Source of the DNA: Sphaerisporangium corydalis | GTDB taxonomy: Bacteria; Actinomycetota; Actinomycetes; Streptosporangiales; Streptosporangiaceae | NCBI RefSeq assembly: GCF_025506355.1 | Contig: NZ_JANZYP010000015.1 | Span: 62,001 to 126,000 of the forward strand | Direction: 5' to 3' | DNA: 64,000 nt | Shown: piece after piece, positions 1 to 10,461 of the stretch | Numbering within the stretch: position 1 is the stretch's first letter | Layout of the letters: every line of letters starts with the position of its first letter | Program-made: the position numbers and the translations under genes | Notes under the pieces: generated by a model | What the model was told of the DNA's origin: nothing | Seen by the model: only the letters and a program-made list of their open reading frames with translations | Database searches by the model: none

Positions 1-1107
1 ATGCTCTCGCTGGCGCGGATGACCGAGATCCGCGAGCTGTCCCCCGCCGACGAGATCGCCGTCGCCGAGCCCGGGGTGATCACCGCCGACCTGGACCGCG
101 CCGCCAGGGCGCACGGCCTGATGTACGCCCCCGACCCCTCGTCGTACGAGATCTCCACGATCGGCGGGAACCTGGCCACCAACGCGGGCGGCCTGCGTTG
201 CGTGAAGTACGGGGTCACCCGCGACTCCGTGCTCGGCCTGGAGGTCGTGCTGGCCGACGGGCGGACACTCAACACCGGCGGCCGCACGATGAAGGGCGTG
301 ACCGGGTACGACCTGACCGGGCTCTTCGTCGGCTCCGAGGGCACCCTCGGCGTGATCACCTCGGCCACCCTGCGGCTGCGCCGGGCACCCGACCTGCCGC
401 CGGTCACCATCGCCGCGGAGTTCCCGTCGCTGCGCGCGGCCGGGGACGCGGTGGCCGCGATCGTCGCCGCCGGATGCCGTCCCTCCCTGCTGGAGCTGAT
501 GGACCGCAACACGCTGAAGGCGATCGACGACTGGAAGAACATCGGCCTGGAACCCGGGGTGCAGGCCATGCTCATCGCGCAGTCGGAGGAGGACCGGCCG
601 GGCGGCGCCGCGCAGATGGCGCGGCTGTGCGAGGCGAACGGCGCGGGCTTCGTCGCGGTGTCCTCCTCCCCCGAGGAGGCCGAGGAGCTGATCGGCGTGC
701 GCCGGCTGGCCTACAACGCCAAGGAACGGCTGGGCGCGTGCCTGGTGGAGGACGTCTGCGTCCCCCGCTCGGTGCTGCCGGAGATGATCTCGATCATCGA
801 GGAGGCCGCGGCCCGGCACGACACCCTGATCTGCACGGTCGCGCACGCGGGGGACGGCAACCTGCACCCGGTCTTCATCTTCGACCGGGCGCTGCCCGAG
901 CCGCCGCCGCAGGTGTGGGCGGCGGCCGACGAGGTCTTCCGCGCCGCGCTGCGCCTCGGCGGGACGCTGACCGGCGAGCACGGGGTGGGCCTGCTCAAGC
1001 GGCGCTGGCTCGGCCTGGAGAGCGGACCGGTGGTCACCGAGGTACAGCAGGGGATCAAGGCGGTCTTCGACCCGCTCGGCATCCTCAATCCCGGCAAGGC
1101 CATCTGA
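1..1107 (+). CDS. FAD-linked oxidase (GlcD / D-lactate dehydrogenase-like), 5' end cut by window
   Basis: Flavoprotein expected to oxidise a 2-hydroxy acid such as glycolate or D-lactate. The visible 368 residues begin inside the FAD-binding_4 (VAO/PCMH) domain: the STIGGNLATNAGG stretch near residue 52 is the pyrophosphate-binding loop of this family, followed by KYGVTRD and the TGYDLTGLFVGSEGTLG segment. The C-terminal FAD-oxidase_C domain ends with the family signature GEHGVG (about 325-330) and a FDPLGILNPGK tail. Family members are usually around 450-480 residues, so roughly 90 N-terminal residues lie upstream of the window and the ATG at base 1 is probably an internal methionine. Substrate cannot be told from sequence. 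The next gene is separated by about 100 bp and appears to have its own promoter. Confidence 0.85.
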   Translation: MLSLARMTEIRELSPADEIAVAEPGVITADLDRAARAHGLMYAPDPSSYEISTIGGNLATNAGGLRCVKYGVTRDSVLGLEVVLADGRTLNTGGRTMKGVTGYDLTGLFVGSEGTLGVITSATLRLRRAPDLPPVTIAAEFPSLRAAGDAVAAIVAAGCRPSLLELMDRNTLKAIDDWKNIGLEPGVQAMLIAQSEEDRPGGAAQMARLCEANGAGFVAVSSSPEEAEELIGVRRLAYNAKERLGACLVEDVCVPRSVLPEMISIIEEAAARHDTLICTVAHAGDGNLHPVFIFDRALPEPPPQVWAAADEVFRAALRLGGTLTGEHGVGLLKRRWLGLESGPVVTEVQQGIKAVFDPLGILNPGKAI

Positions 1108-1209
1108 TCCCCGGGTCAGGCGAGGCGATCGGAGTCTCCCCGGTCCCACCATTCGCCCTGGTAGCGTTCTTGACCATAAGTAGTGATAAGTGGGTTATCG
1201 GGGGTCAGG

Positions 1210-2958
<1,749 letters not shown>

Positions 2959-3035
2959 GACCGGGCCACCGTGGGTACGCGCGGCTCGATGTACTACGTT
3001 CTGGGCCACGGCAAATGGCATCCCGGGAGTGAAGC

Positions 3036-4625
3036 GTGATCGACAGCCGGCTCGACAGCGCGGGCGCCGACTTCCAGGCGCGGCGGGCCGCGATGCTCGC
3101 CAAGCTCGGTGAGCTCGGCGCCGAGCAGGCCAAGGCGGTGGCGGGCGGCGGCCCGAAGTACGTGGAGCGCCACCACCGGCGCGGCAAGCTGCTCGCCCGC
3201 GAGCGTGTCGAGCTGCTGGTCGACCCCGACTCGCCGTTCCTGGAGCTGTCGCCGCTGGCCGCCTGGGGCACCGACTTCCCCGTCGGCGCCAGCGTGATCA
3301 CCGGGATCGGGGTGGTCGAGGGCGTCCAGTGCGTGATCATCGCCAGCGACCCGACGGTGCGGGGCGGCTCATCGAACCCGTGGACGCTCCGCAAGACGCT
3401 GCGCGCGAGCGACATCGCGCTGGAGAACCGGCTGCCGCTGATCAACCTGGTCGAGTCGGGGGGCGCGGACCTGCCGACGCAGAAGGAGATCTTCATCCCC
3501 GGCGGCCGGATATTTCGTGACCTGAGCCGGTTGTCGGCCGCCGGTGTCCCGACCATCGCCATCGTGTTCGGCAACTCGACCGCCGGCGGCGCCTACGTGC
3601 CCGGCATGAGCGACCACGTGGTCATGGTCAGGGAACGTGCCAAGGTCTTCCTCGGCGGGCCGCCCCTGGTGAAGATGGCCACCGGCGAGGAGTCCGACGA
3701 CGAGTCGCTCGGCGGCGCGGAGATGCACGCCCGCACCTCCGGGCTCGCCGACCACCTCGCCGAGGACGAACACGACGCGCTCAGGATCGGCCGCCGCATC
3801 GTCAGGCGGCTCAATTCGCCCGCGAACAACGGGCCCCCGCAGGAGCCGCGTCCCCCGCTGTACGACGAGGAGGAGCTGCTCGGGATCGTGCCCGAGGACC
3901 TCAAGGTGCCGTTCGACCCGCGCGAGGTGATCGCCCGCGTCGTCGACGGCAGCGAGTTCGACGAGTTCAAGCCGCTGTACGGCCCGAGCCTGGTCACCGG
4001 GTGGGCCACCCTCCACGGGCACCCGATCGGGATCCTGGCCAACGCGCGCGGGGTGCTGTTCAGCGAGGAGGCGCAGAAGGCGGCGCAGTTCATCCAGCTC
4101 GCCGGCCGGGCCGGCACGCCCCTGGTCTTCCTGCAGAACACCACCGGCTACATGGTCGGCAAGGACTACGAGCAGGGCGGCATCATCAAGCACGGCGCCA
4201 TGATGATCAACGCGGTGTCCAACTCCACCGTGCCGCACCTCACCGTCGTCATGGGCGCCTCCTACGGCGCGGGGAACTACGGCATGTGCGGGCGGGCGTA
4301 CGACCCGCGCTTCCTGTTCTCCTGGCCGAGCGCCAAGTCGGCGGTCATGGGCCCCGCGCAGCTCGCCGGGGTGCTGTCGATCGTCGGGCGCGCCTCCGCC
4401 GAGGCGCGCGGGCAGGTGTACGACGAGGAGGCCGACGCCGCCATGCGGCAGCTCGTGGAGGCGCAGATCGAGTCCGAGTCGCTGCCGTTCTTCCTGTCGG
4501 GGCGGCTGTACGACGACGGGGTGATCGACCCGCGCGACACCCGGACCGTCCTCGGCCTCTGCCTGTCCGCCATCGGAGAGGTCCCCGCCCCCGCCCCCGC
4601 CGGTTTCGGCGTCTTCCGGATGTGA
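3036..4625 (+). CDS. Acyl-CoA carboxylase carboxyltransferase (beta) subunit, MCC/GCC type
   Basis: Transfers CO2 from carboxybiotin to an acyl-CoA; together with the next gene it should form a complete biotin-dependent carboxylase. The 529 residues match the usual length of methylcrotonyl-/geranyl-CoA carboxylase beta subunits. Visible signatures are the paired crotonase-like halves, the GGPPLVKMATGEE and SLGGAEMHARTSG segment typical of the MCC/GCC branch, VFLQNTTGYMVGK and the MGASYGAGNYGMCGRAYDPRF oxyanion/biotin pocket region. The start is GTG with GGGAG five bases upstream. The gene ends four bases before the ATG of the biotin carboxylase gene. Company with an AtuA-family gene and a glutaconyl-CoA-hydratase-like gene makes geranyl-CoA or methylcrotonyl-CoA more likely substrates than acetyl- or propionyl-CoA; this is inference. 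Confidence 0.9.
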   Translation: MIDSRLDSAGADFQARRAAMLAKLGELGAEQAKAVAGGGPKYVERHHRRGKLLARERVELLVDPDSPFLELSPLAAWGTDFPVGASVITGIGVVEGVQCVIIASDPTVRGGSSNPWTLRKTLRASDIALENRLPLINLVESGGADLPTQKEIFIPGGRIFRDLSRLSAAGVPTIAIVFGNSTAGGAYVPGMSDHVVMVRERAKVFLGGPPLVKMATGEESDDESLGGAEMHARTSGLADHLAEDEHDALRIGRRIVRRLNSPANNGPPQEPRPPLYDEEELLGIVPEDLKVPFDPREVIARVVDGSEFDEFKPLYGPSLVTGWATLHGHPIGILANARGVLFSEEAQKAAQFIQLAGRAGTPLVFLQNTTGYMVGKDYEQGGIIKHGAMMINAVSNSTVPHLTVVMGASYGAGNYGMCGRAYDPRFLFSWPSAKSAVMGPAQLAGVLSIVGRASAEARGQVYDEEADAAMRQLVEAQIESESLPFFLSGRLYDDGVIDPRDTRTVLGLCLSAIGEVPAPAPAGFGVFRM

Positions 4626-4629
4626 GCGC

Positions 4630-6678
4630 ATGATCAGACGACTCCTGGTGGCCAACCGCGCGGAGGTCGCCCGCAGGGTCTTCCGCACCTGCCGCGACCT
4701 CGGCATCGAGACCGTCGCGGTCTTCTCCGACGCCGACGCGGCCTCGCCGCACGTCGCCGAGGCCGACCACGCGGTACGGCTGCCCGGGGTACGGCCCGCC
4801 GACACCTACCTGCGCGCCGACGCGGTCGTCGCGGCGGCGCTGGCGTCGGGCGCGGACGCGGTCCACCCCGGTTACGGGTTCCTCTCGGAGAACGCCGCGT
4901 TCGCGCGGGCCGTGCTCGCGGCCGGGCTGACCTGGGTCGGCCCGAACCCCGAGGCGATCGCCGCGATGGGCTCCAAGATCGAGGCCAAGCTCCTGATGGC
5001 CGAGGCCGGCGTGCCCGTCCTGACCTCGACGATCCCGGCCGCCTCGCCCCCCGGAGACGGCCCCGCGTCCGGCCCTTCCTCCCCCGAGGACGGCTCCGCG
5101 TCCCCATCAGGCCCCGCGTCCCCCGGAGACGGTCCCCCGGACGGGACGGTGTTCCCGGTGCTGGTGAAGGCGTCGGCGGGCGGCGGGGGGCGCGGCATGC
5201 GCGTCGTCCGCGACCCCGCCGAGCTGGACGAGGCGGTCGCGTCGGCTCGCCGTGAGGCGCTCTCGGCGTTCGGCGACGGCACCGTCTTCGTCGAACCGCT
5301 GCTGGAGGACGCCCGGCACATCGAGGTGCAGATCCTCGCCGACACGCACGGCACCGTCTGGACGCTCGGCGAGCGCGAGTGCTCGATCCAGCGGCGCCAC
5401 CAGAAGGTCGTGGAGGAGACCCCCTCACCCGGCGTCTCCCCCGGCACGCGCGAGATCCTGTTCGAGGCCGCCGTCCGCGCCGCGAAGGCGATCGGCTACG
5501 TCGGCGCCGGGACGGTGGAGTTCCTCGTCAAGGACGGCACGGTCGCGTTCCTGGAGATGAACACCCGCCTCCAGGTGGAGCACCCGGTGACCGAGTGCGT
5601 GTACGGCCTCGACCTGGTCCGCCTGCAGATCGAGATCGCCGAGGGCGCCGCGCTGCCCGCCGAGCCGCCGGAGCCCGAAGGGCACGCCATCGAGGTCCGC
5701 CTCTACGCCGAGGACCCGGCCCACGACTGGCGCCCGCAGAACGGGACGCTGCGCCTGTTCGACGTGCCCGGCGTGGACGCCCGCTTCGCGGTGCCGCCCG
5801 GGGGGCGGGGGCTGCGGCTGGACTCCGGGGTCGAGACCGGCTCGGAGATCGGCGTCCACTACGACCCGATGCTGGCCAAGGTCATCGCCTGGGGCCCCGG
5901 GCGGGCGGCGGTGGCGCGGCGGCTCGCGGCGGCGCTGGCCCGCACCCGCGTCCACGGCCTGGTGACCAACCGCGACCTGCTCGTGGGGGTGCTCCGCCAC
6001 GAGGCGTTCCTCGCCGGGGACACCCACACCGGCTTCCTCGCCCAGCACGGCGTCACCGCCTTCCTCCCCCCGGGCGACACGGTGCCGCCGCTGTCCGCGC
6101 TGGCGGCGGCCCTGGCGCTGGCCGCCGCGAACCGGGCGGCGGCGACGGCGCTGGGCGGGCTGCCGAGCGGCTGGCGCAACGTGCCCTCCCAGCCGCAGCG
6201 CACCGCGTTCGACGGCCCCGGCGGCCGGATCGAAGTCGCCTACCGGCTCACCCGCGACGGCCTGCGGGCCGAGGGGCCGGAGTTCGGCGGCGTGACGCTC
6301 GTCGCCGCCACCCCCGAGGAGGTGGCCCTGGAGGCGGACGGCGTCCTCACCCGCTTCGCCGTGGCCAGCTACCCCGGCGTGGTCCACGTCGACTCGCCCC
6401 TCGGCTCGGTCAGGCTCGTCCCCCTGCCCCGGCTGCCCGAGCCGGTGGTGCTGATCGCGCCGGGCTCCCTGCTCGCCCCCATGCCGGGTACCGTTCTGCG
6501 CGTCGAGGTCACACCTGGGTCGCCGGTCGCGGCGGGCCAGCCGATCCTCACCCTGGAGGCGATGAAGATGGAGCATCAGATCTCCGCCCCGGCCCCGGGC
6601 GTGGTCACCGCGCTCAACGTGGCGCCCGGCCGCCAAGTGGAGGCGGGCAGCGTCCTCGCGGTCATCGAGGAGGCGTGA
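4630..6678 (+). CDS. Acyl-CoA carboxylase biotin carboxylase/BCCP (alpha) subunit
   Basis: ATP-dependent carboxylation of biotin by an ATP-grasp biotin carboxylase domain (about 1-450) joined to a C-terminal biotinyl domain with EAMKMEH, biotinylated lysine K646. The BC core shows VANRAEVARRVFRTC, HPGYGFLSENA, the Gly-rich KASAGGGGRGMR loop and the EMNTRLQVEHPVTE signature. 682 residues is within the normal range for MCC/GCC alpha subunits. About 35 residues of Pro/Gly/Asp/Ser repeat (PGDGPASGPSSPEDG-type, bases about 5040-5147) are inserted where the B-domain lid begins, between VLTSTIPA and VFPVLVKAS. That site is normally only a few residues long, so this looks like an in-frame minisatellite insertion. 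The stop overlaps the ATG of a repeat-made mini-frame at 6678. Confidence 0.92.
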   Translation: MIRRLLVANRAEVARRVFRTCRDLGIETVAVFSDADAASPHVAEADHAVRLPGVRPADTYLRADAVVAAALASGADAVHPGYGFLSENAAFARAVLAAGLTWVGPNPEAIAAMGSKIEAKLLMAEAGVPVLTSTIPAASPPGDGPASGPSSPEDGSASPSGPASPGDGPPDGTVFPVLVKASAGGGGRGMRVVRDPAELDEAVASARREALSAFGDGTVFVEPLLEDARHIEVQILADTHGTVWTLGERECSIQRRHQKVVEETPSPGVSPGTREILFEAAVRAAKAIGYVGAGTVEFLVKDGTVAFLEMNTRLQVEHPVTECVYGLDLVRLQIEIAEGAALPAEPPEPEGHAIEVRLYAEDPAHDWRPQNGTLRLFDVPGVDARFAVPPGGRGLRLDSGVETGSEIGVHYDPMLAKVIAWGPGRAAVARRLAAALARTRVHGLVTNRDLLVGVLRHEAFLAGDTHTGFLAQHGVTAFLPPGDTVPPLSALAAALALAAANRAAATALGGLPSGWRNVPSQPQRTAFDGPGGRIEVAYRLTRDGLRAEGPEFGGVTLVAATPEEVALEADGVLTRFAVASYPGVVHVDSPLGSVRLVPLPRLPEPVVLIAPGSLLAPMPGTVLRVEVTPGSPVAAGQPILTLEAMKMEHQISAPAPGVVTALNVAPGRQVEAGSVLAVIEEA

Positions 6679-6815
6679 TGGGTTCCCCGCCCGTCACCAC
6701 CGGGGAGACCCCGATGAGCACCTTGGCCGCCACCGGGGAGGCCCCGATGAGCACCCTGGCCGCCACCGGGGAGGCCCCGATGGGCACCGTGACCGCCGTC
6801 ACCGAGGAGGCGTGA
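6678..6815 (+). CDS. Possible 45-residue peptide made only of tandem repeats
   Basis: An open frame of 45 codons fills the gap between the biotin carboxylase and hydratase genes, overlapping the former by ATGA and ending inside the hydratase start region. It consists of four units: a 36-bp unit at 6678-6713 and 33-bp units at 6714-6746, 6747-6779 and 6780-6812. Each unit starts with ATG and encodes a variant of MSTLAATGEAP; the last ends EEA followed by the stop, copying the VIEEA-stop end of the upstream gene. The hydratase itself begins MSTL. The simplest explanation is slippage or duplication of the gene junction. No known family, and no independent evidence that the peptide is made; it may only maintain translational coupling. 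Confidence 0.3.
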   Translation: MGSPPVTTGETPMSTLAATGEAPMSTLAATGEAPMGTVTAVTEEA

Positions 6816-7621
6816 TGAGCACTCTGGTCCACCGCGAGACGCGAGGCGGGATCGCCACGATCACGCTGGACTCGCCGCGCAACCGCAACGCGCTGTCGGT
6901 CCGCCTCCTCGGCGACCTGGAGCGCGCGCTCGGCGACGCCATCGGCGACCCGGCCGCCCGCGTCATCGTGCTCACCGGCACCGGCCCGGTGTTCTGCTCC
7001 GGCGCCGACCTGAAGGAGCAGGCGCCCCCGCCGCCGGGCGTGGAGGCGGCGCACGGCGCACCGGTGACCGCCTCGTTCCCCGACGTCATGAGCCTGGTGT
7101 GGGGAAGCCCCAAGCCGGTGATCTGCCGCCTCAACGGCACCGCACGCGCGGGCGGGCTCGGGCTGGTGGCCGCCTGCGACTTCGCCATCGCCCCCGAGTC
7201 GGCGACGTTCGCGTTCAGCGAGGTGCGGCTGGGCGTGGTGCCCGCCATGATCTCGGTGACCGTGCTGCGGCGCGTGGACCCGCGTGCCGCCGCCGAGTAC
7301 TTCCTGACCGGCGAGGTGTTCGGCGCCGCCCGCGCCGCGGAGATCGGCCTGCTGACCCGGGCCGTCCCGGACGAGGAGCTGGACGCCGCGGTCGCGCACT
7401 ACGCCGGCATGCTGCTGCGCGGCGGCCCGGAGTCGCTGGCCATCACCAAGGAACTGGTCCGCACGGTGCCGGGCCTGCCCCTGGAGGAGGGGATGCGGCG
7501 GATGGCGGAGCTGTCGGCGGCGCGCTTCACCTCGCCCGAGGGCCAGGAGGGCATCCGCGCCTTCATGGAGAAACGCCCGGCCGCCTGGATCCCGGAACCG
7601 GGCCCGGACTCGGACTCGTGA
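6815..7621 (+). CDS. Enoyl-CoA hydratase/isomerase, methylglutaconyl/isohexenylglutaconyl-CoA hydratase-like
   Basis: Crotonase-fold hydratase of 268 residues. The first oxyanion-hole loop SGADLKEQ (about 64-71) and the second, NGTARAGGLGLVAACDFAIA (about 107-126), are present, and FSEVRLGVVPAMIS resembles the VRLGVVPATIS block of glutaconyl-CoA hydratases that act after MCC or GCC. It would hydrate the unsaturated product of the carboxylase encoded just upstream. The ATG at 6815 is chosen over the GTG one codon earlier because the upstream GAGGAGG gives better spacing. The stop TGA overlaps the GTG of the AtuA-family gene (GTGA), so the two are translationally coupled. Specificity for the leucine or the terpene intermediate is not decided by sequence. 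Confidence 0.88.
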   Translation: MSTLVHRETRGGIATITLDSPRNRNALSVRLLGDLERALGDAIGDPAARVIVLTGTGPVFCSGADLKEQAPPPPGVEAAHGAPVTASFPDVMSLVWGSPKPVICRLNGTARAGGLGLVAACDFAIAPESATFAFSEVRLGVVPAMISVTVLRRVDPRAAAEYFLTGEVFGAARAAEIGLLTRAVPDEELDAAVAHYAGMLLRGGPESLAITKELVRTVPGLPLEEGMRRMAELSAARFTSPEGQEGIRAFMEKRPAAWIPEPGPDSDS

Positions 7622-9405
7622 CCACCCCGGACGCCCCCGTCCACGCGGGGACGGGGCCCGCCGACCTCGGGACGGCGACCGCCGCACGCGGGGCCGCGGC
7701 CCCTCTGCGTGTCGCCAACTGCAGCGGGTTCTACGGGGACCGGCTGTCGGCGGCCAGGGAGATGGTCGAGGGCGGGCCGATCGACGTGCTCACCGGCGAC
7801 TGGCTGGCCGAGCTGACCATGCTCATCCTCGCGGGGAACCGGCTCAAGGGCCGCCCCGGGTACGCGCGCACGTTCCTCACCCAGGTCGAGCAGGTGCTCG
7901 GCACGTGCCTCGACCGGGGCATCAAGATCGTGTCGAACGCCGGGGGGCTCGACCCGGCCGGGTGCGCGCGTGCGGTGTCCAAGCTGGCGGGACGGCTCGG
8001 CCTGAGCGCGCGGGTGGCGCACGTGACCGGCGACGACCTGGCCGGGCGCGACCTCGGGGACCTGGTCAACCTGGACACCGGCGAGCGCCTGGACGCCGCC
8101 CCGCTGACCGCCAACGCCTACCTCGGCGGCCGGCCCATCGCCGTCGCCCTGGAGAGCGGCGCCGACGTGGTGGTCACCGGCAGGGTGACCGACGCCGCGC
8201 TGGTCACCGGGCCGGGGATGTGGCGGTACGGCTGGCGCCCCGGCGATCTCGACGCCCTGGCCGGGTCGGTCGTGGCCGGGCACGTCATCGAGTGCGGCTG
8301 CCAGGCGACCGGCGGCAACTACGCGTTCTTCACCGAGGTGCCGGACCTGGCGCACTGCGGGTTCCCGATCGCCGAGCTGCACGCGGACGGGACCTGCGTG
8401 ATCACCAAGCACCCCGGGACGGGCGGCGAGGTGTCGGTCGGCACGGTGACCGCGCAACTGCTGTACGAGATCGGCTCGCCGCGCTACCTGGGACCCGACG
8501 CCACCGCGCGCTTCGACACGATCCGGCTGACACAGGAGGGCCCCGACCGGGTCAGGGTGTCGGGCGTGCGCGGCGAGGCGCCGCCGGACACGCTCAAGGT
8601 CGCCGTCAACCACCTGGGCGGTTACCGCAACACCATGACGCTGGTGCTGACGGGCCTGGACATCGAGGCCAAGGCCCGCCTCGCCGAGGAGTCCGTATTC
8701 GCGCGCGTCCCGAGGGAGGCGTTCGACCAGGTCCACGTGGAGCTGACCCCCCTAGGCGCGCCGGAGGGGTCGCTGGCGCTGCTGCGCATCACCGTCATGG
8801 ACGCCGACCGGAACCGGGCCGGGCGCGCCTTCTCCTCCGCCGTGGTCGAGACCGGGCTGGCCGGCTACCCGGGCTTCTACGGCCTCACTCCCCCGGGCGA
8901 CGCGTCCGCGTACGGCGTCTACTGGCCGGCCGCCGTCCCGAGGCGCGCCGTCCAGGCCGAGGTGTGGTCGGGCGACGACCTCGTCTGGCGCGAACCCCCC
9001 GCCCTTCCCGTGGACCGCCCCGCCACCGCCGTCCCCCTGGGCGGCCCGGACCACGGACCCTCCGGTGAGGCGGGCGTGGATCGGGGGGTGGTCGCGCCGC
9101 TCGGCTCGGTCGCCGGGGCGCGGTCCGGCGACAAGGGCGGGAACGCCAACCTCGGCGTCTGGGTCCGCACGGCCGAGGAGTACGCCTGGCTGGAGGCGTT
9201 CCTCACCGTGGAACGGCTCCAGGCACTGCTGCCCGCCACCGCCGCCCTGCGGGTCGACCGCCACCGCCTGCCCAACCTGCTCGCGCTGAACTTCGTCGTC
9301 CACGGGCTACTCGGCCGGGGCGTGGCCGCCAGCCCGCGCCTGGACGCCCAGGCCAAGTCCCTCGGCGAGGAACTGCGCGCCTGCCTGGTCCCGATCCCGC
9401 TCTGA
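7618..9405 (+). CDS. Acyclic terpene utilisation AtuA family protein (AtuA domain plus C-terminal AtuA-like ferredoxin-fold domain)
   Basis: 595 residues from a GTG that overlaps the previous stop. The N-terminal AtuA (former DUF1446) domain shows VANCSGFYGDRLSAAREMV, LTGDWLAELTM, IKIVSNAGGLDP and GRVTDAALV. The C-terminal 100 residues (LGSVAGARSGDKGGNANLGVW) are the small AtuA-like domain, often a separate gene. The biochemical role of AtuA is unsettled; in Pseudomonas atuA is required for growth on citronellol/geraniol and heads the atu cluster. Here it is the last gene behind a carboxylase pair and a hydratase, the same partners as atuC, atuF and atuE. The last 99 bases run under the 3' end of the convergent AraC gene. 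Confidence 0.85.
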   Translation: MTTPDAPVHAGTGPADLGTATAARGAAAPLRVANCSGFYGDRLSAAREMVEGGPIDVLTGDWLAELTMLILAGNRLKGRPGYARTFLTQVEQVLGTCLDRGIKIVSNAGGLDPAGCARAVSKLAGRLGLSARVAHVTGDDLAGRDLGDLVNLDTGERLDAAPLTANAYLGGRPIAVALESGADVVVTGRVTDAALVTGPGMWRYGWRPGDLDALAGSVVAGHVIECGCQATGGNYAFFTEVPDLAHCGFPIAELHADGTCVITKHPGTGGEVSVGTVTAQLLYEIGSPRYLGPDATARFDTIRLTQEGPDRVRVSGVRGEAPPDTLKVAVNHLGGYRNTMTLVLTGLDIEAKARLAEESVFARVPREAFDQVHVELTPLGAPEGSLALLRITVMDADRNRAGRAFSSAVVETGLAGYPGFYGLTPPGDASAYGVYWPAAVPRRAVQAEVWSGDDLVWREPPALPVDRPATAVPLGGPDHGPSGEAGVDRGVVAPLGSVAGARSGDKGGNANLGVWVRTAEEYAWLEAFLTVERLQALLPATAALRVDRHRLPNLLALNFVVHGLLGRGVAASPRLDAQAKSLGEELRACLVPIPL

Positions 9406-10329
9406 CCCTCCGCTCCGGTAGGCGCCGGGGGGCCGGCCGTAGGCGCGTTTGAAGGCGTGGGCGAACGCGTACTCCGAGGTGTAGCCGACCCGGCCCGCCA
9501 CCGCGTTCGCGGGCGCATCGGTGTCGCGCAGGAGCCGGGCGGCGACGGTCATCCGCCACCAGGTGAGGTACGCCAGGGGCGGCCGGCCGGCCAGGGTGGT
9601 GAAGCGCCGGGCGAAGGCCGCGCGGGACAGCCCGGCGTGCCGGGCCAGGTCCTGCACGCTCCACCGCCGTCCGGGGTCACCATGGATGGCCCGCAGAGCG
9701 GCCGCGACGGCGGGGTCGTGCAGCGCCGCCGCCCAGCCGGTCGCGGCGCCGTCCCGCGACCTTTCGCCGAACCAGGCGCGCAGGATGTGCAGCAGGAGCA
9801 CGTCCAGCAGGGCGGGCACCATGGCGTCGGTCCCCGGCCGTGGCCTTTCCAGCTCGCCGCCCAGCAGGTCCACCGCCGCGCGCAACTCGGAGTGGTGGCC
9901 GACCCTGGCCGGCAGGTGGACGACGTCCGGCAGCTCCTCCATGAGCGGGTGCGCGCGGGAGTGGTCCAGCAGGTACGCCCCGCAGAGCATGACCGTGACC
10001 GGCCCGCCGCCCGCGCCCCGCGCCTCGTCCGCACCGGACGGTAATTCGGCGCCGGGCAGGGGAACGGCCGGGGTGCCGGTCAGCGGGGTGGCCGGGTCGC
10101 CGGCCAGCGCGTGCGCGGCGCCCCGGGGCAGGAACACCACGTCGCCGGGCCCGAGCGCGACCGGGCCGCCGGCCTCGGGGACGAACCAGACCCTCCCCTG
10201 GAGCACGACGTGGAATCCCGCTCCGTCGCCCGCGGCGAACCTGCGGCCGAACGGTCCCCTGCGGTCCATGCGCGAGGAGTGCGGCCGGCCCGCGCGCATG
10301 GTGGTGATCACGTCGGACATCACATCCAT
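9307..10329 (-). CDS. AraC family transcriptional regulator with N-terminal cupin domain
   Basis: 340-residue regulator. The first about 190 residues form a cupin-type sensor (GDGAGFHVVLQGRVWFVPEAGGPVALGPGDVVFLPRG). The C-terminal about 100 residues contain the two AraC helix-turn-helices: WSVQDLARHAGLSRAAFARRFTTLAGRPPLAYLTWWRM and AVAGRVGYTSEYAFAHAFKRAYGRPPGAYR. A tail of about 40 residues follows the HTH and is encoded over the end of the AtuA gene. The start ATG at 10329 fits the MDVxSDVxxxxR beginning of this family; ATG at 10320 is a possible alternative. Divergent from the saccharopine-dehydrogenase-like gene at 10462, which is its most likely target. Confidence 0.85.
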   Translation of the reverse strand: MDVMSDVITTMRAGRPHSSRMDRRGPFGRRFAAGDGAGFHVVLQGRVWFVPEAGGPVALGPGDVVFLPRGAAHALAGDPATPLTGTPAVPLPGAELPSGADEARGAGGGPVTVMLCGAYLLDHSRAHPLMEELPDVVHLPARVGHHSELRAAVDLLGGELERPRPGTDAMVPALLDVLLLHILRAWFGERSRDGAATGWAAALHDPAVAAALRAIHGDPGRRWSVQDLARHAGLSRAAFARRFTTLAGRPPLAYLTWWRMTVAARLLRDTDAPANAVAGRVGYTSEYAFAHAFKRAYGRPPGAYRSGGSERDRDQAGAQFLAEGLGLGVQARAGGHAPAE

Positions 10330-10369
10330 GCCCGTAGACGATAAAGCAATCGGCGGAGCTTCTGACGCA

Positions 10370-10398
10370 TTGGGCGTCTCGTCAAGCCTCCCTAAGGT
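10370..10398 (+). promoter_or_regulatory. Candidate sigma-70-type promoter for the 10462 gene
   Basis: TTGGGC (10370-10375) and TAAGGT (10393-10398) are separated by 17 bases and lie 64 bases before the ATG of the saccharopine-dehydrogenase-like gene, in the gap divergent from the AraC gene. Hexamer match is moderate; no operator repeat was recognised beside it. Confidence 0.4.
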
Positions 10399-10461
10399 GA
10401 AGGAGAGCCGGTGGTCCGCCCAGGACCGGTATCCGACCGGCGGTTCAGGAGGAGACCCCCG

